Assembly (NCBI GenBank): GCA_002412795.1 | Contig: DHVS01000014.1 | Coordinates: forward strand, 1-17,867 | DNA from: a bacterium UBP2_UBA5202 | GTDB lineage: Bacteria > Edwardsbacteria > AC1 > EtOH8 | DNA: 17,867 nt | Direction of reading: 5' to 3' | Shown: positions 14,938-17,867 of the stretch, piece after piece | How the letters are laid out: each line of letters begins with the position of its first letter | Numbering within the stretch: the stretch's first letter is position 1 | Translations under genes and position numbers: made by a program | The notes under the pieces: generated by a model | What the model saw: only the letters and a program-made list of their open reading frames with translations | Databases searched by the model: none | What the model was told of the DNA's origin: nothing

Positions 14938-14942
14938 AGTAT

Positions 14943-15020
14943 GTTCTTTTTCTTTTTTGTGCCGCCCCTTCGTTTGCAAGGCAGGTTGCCTTGCTCAGGG
15001 CAGGCTCCCAGAAAAAGAAC
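14943..15020. repeat. Nested inverted repeat (terminal 11-bp arms, inner hairpin)
   Basis: GTTCTTTTTCT (14943-14953) is perfectly inverted as AGAAAAAGAAC (15010-15020). Inside, GCAAGGCA (14976-14983) and TGCCTTGC (14987-14994) form a perfect 8-bp stem with loop GGT. Placed six bases after the tldE stop, it could end transcription or be the end of a miniature element. No transposase or target-site duplication is visible. Confidence 0.6.
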
Positions 15021-15119
15021 CCAAAAGTCTTTCGCTTAAAAACTTGTGGTGAGCAGCGTCGAACCACTCTCCGGGCCACGCTTACGCTAAAGCTTCAGCG
15101 GGCCGGCGTTGCGCTTCTC

Positions 15120-15196
15120 GTTGCCGGCGGGCTTGTCTGAACTCGGGCTTTGGCCAAGCCCTCAAACATGCAGACAAGCTTTCTTCCGCCGTCAAC
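15120..15196. repeat. Long imperfect hairpin
   Basis: GTTGCCGGCGG (15120-15130) pairs with CCGCCGTCAAC (15186-15196) with one mismatch, and GCTTGTCTG (15131-15139) pairs perfectly with CAGACAAGC (15171-15179). A 6-base bulge (15180-15185) lies on the right side. An inner stem GGGCTT/AAGCCC (15145-15150 and 15156-15161) caps it. About 25 pairs over 77 bases is far beyond chance for a spacer. Confidence 0.65.
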
Positions 15197-15244
15197 TGCG
15201 ATGCTCACTGATAGTATTTAACGCGACAACCGGGGTTGGACCCT

Positions 15245-15275
15245 GTTGATCAACCGATATCCCGAGTAGATCGGT
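15245..15275. repeat. Palindromes upstream of the acetyltransferase gene
   Basis: GTTGATCAAC (15245-15254) is a perfect 10-base palindrome. ACCGAT (15253-15258) is inverted as ATCGGT (15270-15275). They lie 33-63 bases before the acetyltransferase start and could be an operator or simply part of the repeat-rich spacer; nothing decides between these. Confidence 0.35.
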
Positions 15276-15307
15276 GATCATCCTAACTAAATCATAAGGA
15301 CATAGAG

Positions 15308-16204
15308 ATGAGTGATAAAATTAATTATGACGCAGGACGGATAAAGATCCGCCCGTCCAGGCCCTCGGACAAGGCTGTGGTGCTTGACTTCTGCAAACAC
15401 ACCTTCGGCCGCTGGGGGGACTACATGCCCGAGGTCTGGGACCAGTGGATAAATACCAAGGCCGGCCTGTTCTTCGTGGCAACGATGGATGACAGGCCGG
15501 TCGGCGTGGGCAAGATCACCGTGCACCGGCCGGGCGAGCTTTGGCTCGAAGGTCTGCGGGTTGACCCCAAGTACCGGGGGCACGGCATCGGGCGCATCAT
15601 CCAGGACTACACCTGGAAGAAGGCCATGAGCCTGAAACCCCGGTTCATACGCTATGCCACCGGCTCTTACAACAAGATATCCCAGCACCTGGGCAAGTCC
15701 AAGTCCATGAGGATCACGGCCGAGTTCGACGAATATGCCGGCAAACTGCTCCCGGCCAAGGAGACCGTTCTGGTGCCGGCCAAGCCGATTGAATGCGGAG
15801 AGTATCTCAGCTTTTTCAACAGCGACCGCCAGGCCAAACACTGGAAAGGGCTGTATCTGGACAGCTGGTCGGCCAAAACCTTTGACAAGCAGGCGCTGGA
15901 CGGCTTGATCAAGCAAAAAAGGGTTTACGGGTATTACGACCAACGGGGGCTGGCCGGGGGCCTGGTGATATTGCAGTCCAAGGACAAGAAGTTCTACAAC
16001 TACTGCCGGGCGGCGGCGCTGGAGGCCAAGACCTTCAAGACCGTCCTCAAGGAGGGCCGGAAACTGGGGTATCTGCTGGGGGCCAAAAAGACCGAGATGC
16101 ATCTGCCCAAGGCGCCGTGGTTCCGGAGTATCGTCAAGGGAACTGGCTGGAAGAAGGCCATGCCGATATGGATGGTGATACTGGAGTGGGCCAGGGAACA
16201 GTAA
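15308..16204 (+). CDS. GNAT-family N-acetyltransferase, two-part
   Basis: Acetyl-CoA-dependent acetyltransferase of unknown substrate, 298 residues. The N-terminal GNAT fold covers about residues 10-130: I-K-I-R-P-S-R-P-S-D at the first strand, V-G-V-G-K-I-T-V on strand four, and the acetyl-CoA motif A L-R-V-D-P-K-Y-R90-G-H-G-I-G95 (R-x-x-G-x-G). The C-terminal half (about 150-298) has G-L-A-G-G-L-V-I-L and a closing W-M-V-I-L-E-W, like a degenerate second acetyltransferase domain lacking the R-x-x-G-x-G loop. A clear AAGGA (15297-15301) lies six bases before the ATG. It stands alone between a repeat-rich spacer and the phosphorylase gene, so context does not reveal the substrate. The C-terminal half may bind the acceptor. 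Confidence 0.85.
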   Translation: MSDKINYDAGRIKIRPSRPSDKAVVLDFCKHTFGRWGDYMPEVWDQWINTKAGLFFVATMDDRPVGVGKITVHRPGELWLEGLRVDPKYRGHGIGRIIQDYTWKKAMSLKPRFIRYATGSYNKISQHLGKSKSMRITAEFDEYAGKLLPAKETVLVPAKPIECGEYLSFFNSDRQAKHWKGLYLDSWSAKTFDKQALDGLIKQKRVYGYYDQRGLAGGLVILQSKDKKFYNYCRAAALEAKTFKTVLKEGRKLGYLLGAKKTEMHLPKAPWFRSIVKGTGWKKAMPIWMVILEWAREQ

Positions 16205-16273
16205 TGCCCGCGAATGCGCGCCGCCACACTTCGACTCGGACTTCGGCAGGTGGTGCAGGGAGCTTGCCTAACT

Positions 16274-16302
16274 GCTCAGTCCGGCGGCTCAGTGTCCGGC
16301 GG
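16274..16302 (+). repeat. Imperfect tandem repeat GCTCAGT(GT)CCGGCGG
   Basis: GCTCAGTCCGGCGG (16274-16287) is followed directly by GCTCAGTGTCCGGCGG (16287-16302), differing by a 2-base insertion. A small hairpin GCGT/ACGC (16304-16307 and 16312-16315) follows. The 162-base spacer 16205-16366 otherwise shows no gene; its first half is GC-rich and repeat-like and its last 40 bases are AT-rich. Confidence 0.5.
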
Positions 16303-16366
16303 AGCGTAAATACGCAGCCTTAAGAAAATATTTAGACCTTTCGTGTCTTTTAGTGGGAGAGGTAAT

Positions 16367-17671
16367 ATGACCCCATACGAAATAATCTACAAAAAGCGCA
16401 ACGGCGGTGAACTCTCGGCTTCCGAGATAAAATGGTTCATCGCCAGTTACACATCCGGGGCCATACCGGATTACCAGACCGCGGCCCTGCTGATGGCCAT
16501 ATTCCTGAAAGGCATGACGGCGGCTGAAACCACCGAACTGGCCATGGCCATGATGAACTCCGGACGGGTGTTTGATCTCTCCGACATCCCCGGCATCAAG
16601 GTTGACAAGCATTCCACCGGCGGGGTGGGGGACAAGGTCTCCATAATCCTGGCGCCGATGGTGGCGGCGGCCGGGGTGCCGGTGCCGATGGTCAGCGGGC
16701 GGGGCCTGGGCCACACCGGAGGGACGTTGGACAAGCTGGAATCCATTCCCGGTTTCCGCACCAATCTGTCTTACGACGAGTTCCGCCACACCCTGGCCCG
16801 GATAGGGCTGGCCATGATGGGGCAGACCCCGGACCTGGCCCCGGCCGACAAGAAGCTCTATGCCCTGCGCGACGTCACCGCCACGGTGGACTGCATCCCG
16901 CTGATAGCCGCCAGCATCATGTCCAAGAAGCTGGCCGAGGGCGCCGACGGGCTGGTGCTGGACGTCAAGACCGGCAGCGGAGCCTTCATGCAGAAGCACC
17001 AGGACGCTTTGGAGCTCACCAGGACCATGACGGCCATCGGACAGGGCATGGGCAAAAAGATGAAGGCCCTGATCACCGGCATGAACCAGCCGCTGGGCCG
17101 GGCGGTGGGCAATGCCCTGGAGATCGAAGAATGCGTGGAATGTCTAAAGGGCAATGGTCCACAGGACCTGATGGAAGTTACCTATGCCCTGGGGGCCGAG
17201 ATGCTGGTGATGGGCGAACGGGCCAGTGATGCGGGGTCCGGCAAGAGGATCCTTGAACAGATCGTCTCCTCCGGCCAGGGGCTGGAGAAATTCAGGGAGA
17301 TGCTGGCGGCCCACGGCGGAGATGTCAAAGTGGCCGATGATTACAAGAAGGTTCTGCCCCAGGCCAAGCATGTAATCGAAGCCAAGGCCGAGCGCGCAGG
17401 ATATATCCACTCCATGGACAACCGCGAGGTGGGCATGGCCGGGGTCTTTCTGGGCTGCGGCCGGCTGAAGATGGACGATGTGATCGACCCCTCGGCCGGG
17501 TTCATCTTCGAAAGCAGGATCGGCGACCAGGTCAAAGCAGGGGACACCATGGTCAAAGTGCTTTGCAACGATGAACAAAAGGGGAAAGAAGCGGTTAGTC
17601 GGCTTCAGGAATGCATAACGATATCGGAGACGAAGCCGGAAGAAGTGAAATTGATAAAAGAAATAATATAA
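16367..17671 (+). CDS. pdp: Pyrimidine-nucleoside phosphorylase
   Basis: Salvage enzyme that splits uridine, deoxyuridine or thymidine with phosphate into base and (deoxy)ribose-1-phosphate. The phosphate-binding motif is K81-H-S-T-G-G-V-G-D, followed by S110-G-R-G-L-G-H-T-G-G-T-L-D-K-L-E, the signature of the family. R168, S183 and K187 match the pyrimidine-binding R171, S186 and K190 of E. coli DeoA with a constant shift of three. K-T-G-S-G-A-F-M and a C-terminal barrel-like domain complete it. Length with start 16367 (MTPYEIIYKKR) is 434 residues, matching the Bacillus Pdp class (about 433) slightly better than DeoA (440); strict thymidine phosphorylase cannot be excluded. GGGAGAGG (16355-16362) supports this start; an in-frame ATG at 16343 only adds eight residues without a ribosome-binding site. 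No other nucleoside-salvage gene is adjacent. Confidence 0.93.
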   Translation: MTPYEIIYKKRNGGELSASEIKWFIASYTSGAIPDYQTAALLMAIFLKGMTAAETTELAMAMMNSGRVFDLSDIPGIKVDKHSTGGVGDKVSIILAPMVAAAGVPVPMVSGRGLGHTGGTLDKLESIPGFRTNLSYDEFRHTLARIGLAMMGQTPDLAPADKKLYALRDVTATVDCIPLIAASIMSKKLAEGADGLVLDVKTGSGAFMQKHQDALELTRTMTAIGQGMGKKMKALITGMNQPLGRAVGNALEIEECVECLKGNGPQDLMEVTYALGAEMLVMGERASDAGSGKRILEQIVSSGQGLEKFREMLAAHGGDVKVADDYKKVLPQAKHVIEAKAERAGYIHSMDNREVGMAGVFLGCGRLKMDDVIDPSAGFIFESRIGDQVKAGDTMVKVLCNDEQKGKEAVSRLQECITISETKPEEVKLIKEII

Positions 17672-17694
17672 TAAATACTTAAGGATAAAATGAT

Positions 17695-17867
17695 ATGGGA
17701 CTTGTACCTACTGCCAAAGATATTGAAGATATGCCTATATCGATAAACGATTTAAAAGGGTTATTTACATTTTTAGATGAGAAATCAATTTCTGGTTTTG
17801 AATGTAACCATACTTTTAAGTTGACTGAAAGTTATTTAAGTAACTGGACTTTGGCAAAATCAGGCAA
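17695..17867 (+). CDS. DUF2695-like protein, 5' part only
   Basis: Start of a gene cut by the window end; 57 codons are visible. The start is ATG 17695 (MGLVPTAKD) with AAGGA at 17681-17685, nine bases away. A second ATG at 17690 meets a stop within 19 codons and is rejected. The segment L-F-T-F-L-D-E...C-N-H-T-F-K-L-T-E-S-Y-L resembles the C-x-H-T-x-x-x-T-x-x-[WY]-L part of small DUF2695 proteins, whose function is unknown; this match is from memory and moderate. The sequence is strongly AT-rich (line 17761-17820 has 14 G+C in 60 bases by hand count), unlike pdp just 23 bases upstream, pointing to a different origin. It could be co-transcribed with pdp. Confidence 0.55.
   Translation, partial: MGLVPTAKDIEDMPISINDLKGLFTFLDEKSISGFECNHTFKLTESYLSNWTLAKSG

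Larger units (their letters stand above)
14938..15307. other. 370-base gene-free stretch filled with inverted repeats
   Basis: No coding frame, tRNA or other RNA gene is recognisable between tldE and the acetyltransferase gene. Inverted repeats follow one another: a nested pair at 14943-15020, GTGGT/ACCAC at 15046-15067, a quasi-palindrome at 15071-15106 (inner CGCT/AGCG around AAGCTT), a long hairpin at 15120-15196, and palindromes at 15245-15275. The composition and density of hairpins suggest a dispersed non-autonomous element or a stack of extragenic palindromes. Only the last dozen bases serve the next gene (AAGGA at 15297-15301). Confidence 0.6.

Noticed and set aside
14938..15307. Possible tRNA or decayed gene in the repeat-rich spacer
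   Set aside because: No T-arm sequence, acceptor stem or coding motif was found; the structure is explained by inverted repeats alone.
15287..16102. A 271-codon open frame on the - strand opposite the acetyltransferase gene
   Set aside because: The + strand frame has a ribosome-binding site and an R-x-x-G-x-G motif; the antisense product has no recognisable pattern.
1..17867. CRISPR array, phage or transposon genes, toxin-antitoxin or retron-like system
   Set aside because: No regularly spaced repeats, integrase/transposase, reverse transcriptase or paired small genes were seen; every long coding frame outside the noted unknowns fits a metabolic or housekeeping family.

Overview
The window looks like chromosomal DNA from an uncultured bacterium with a GC-rich core. 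It carries a SecA with a C-terminal zinc motif, bacterial MutM and TrpS, and an N-terminal lipoprotein signal on the first gene. No phylogenetic marker can be placed by eye. The gene style (kelch/FN3 lipoprotein, SecA enlarged in the preprotein crosslinking domain, Pro-rich coiled-coil protein, Lar cofactor genes) would suit a candidate phylum near the FCB group or Edwardsbacteria/TA06/WOR-3. That is a low-confidence impression. All recognised genes are on the + strand.

Layout. 43-1287: AT-rich kelch-repeat lipoprotein, closed by a strong terminator (1308-1338). 1355-4477: secA with a recognisable promoter. 4478-4680: spacer with a stem-loop and short degenerate repeats. 4681-5934: unrecognised Pro/Ala-rich coiled-coil protein, followed 15 bases later by mutM (5950-6768). 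6862-10994: a tight five-gene run of MJ0936-type phosphodiesterase, larE, larB, larC and a YitT-family membrane protein, with overlaps or gaps of only a few bases. 11043-12011: trpS, more AT-rich than its neighbours. 12069-14937: tldD and tldE/pmbA. 14938-15307: a gene-free stretch packed with inverted repeats. 15308-16204: GNAT-type acetyltransferase. 16367-17671: pyrimidine-nucleoside phosphorylase. 17695-17867: the start of an AT-rich gene resembling DUF2695, cut by the window edge.

How the genes work together. larB, larC and larE form a complete known route from nicotinic acid adenine dinucleotide to the nickel-pincer nucleotide (NPN) cofactor, but no LarA-type racemase is in the window, so the user enzyme lies elsewhere or is unknown. 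TldD and TldE form a heterodimeric metalloprotease. The rest are housekeeping (protein export, base-excision repair, tRNA charging, nucleoside salvage) with no obvious shared pathway.

I found no CRISPR array, transposase, tRNA or rRNA, and no clear new defence or mobile system. The least-explained items are the coiled-coil protein after secA, the run of eight G at the LarC domain junction, the phosphodiesterase and YitT genes attached to the Lar genes, and the palindrome-rich spacer at 14.9-15.3 kb.
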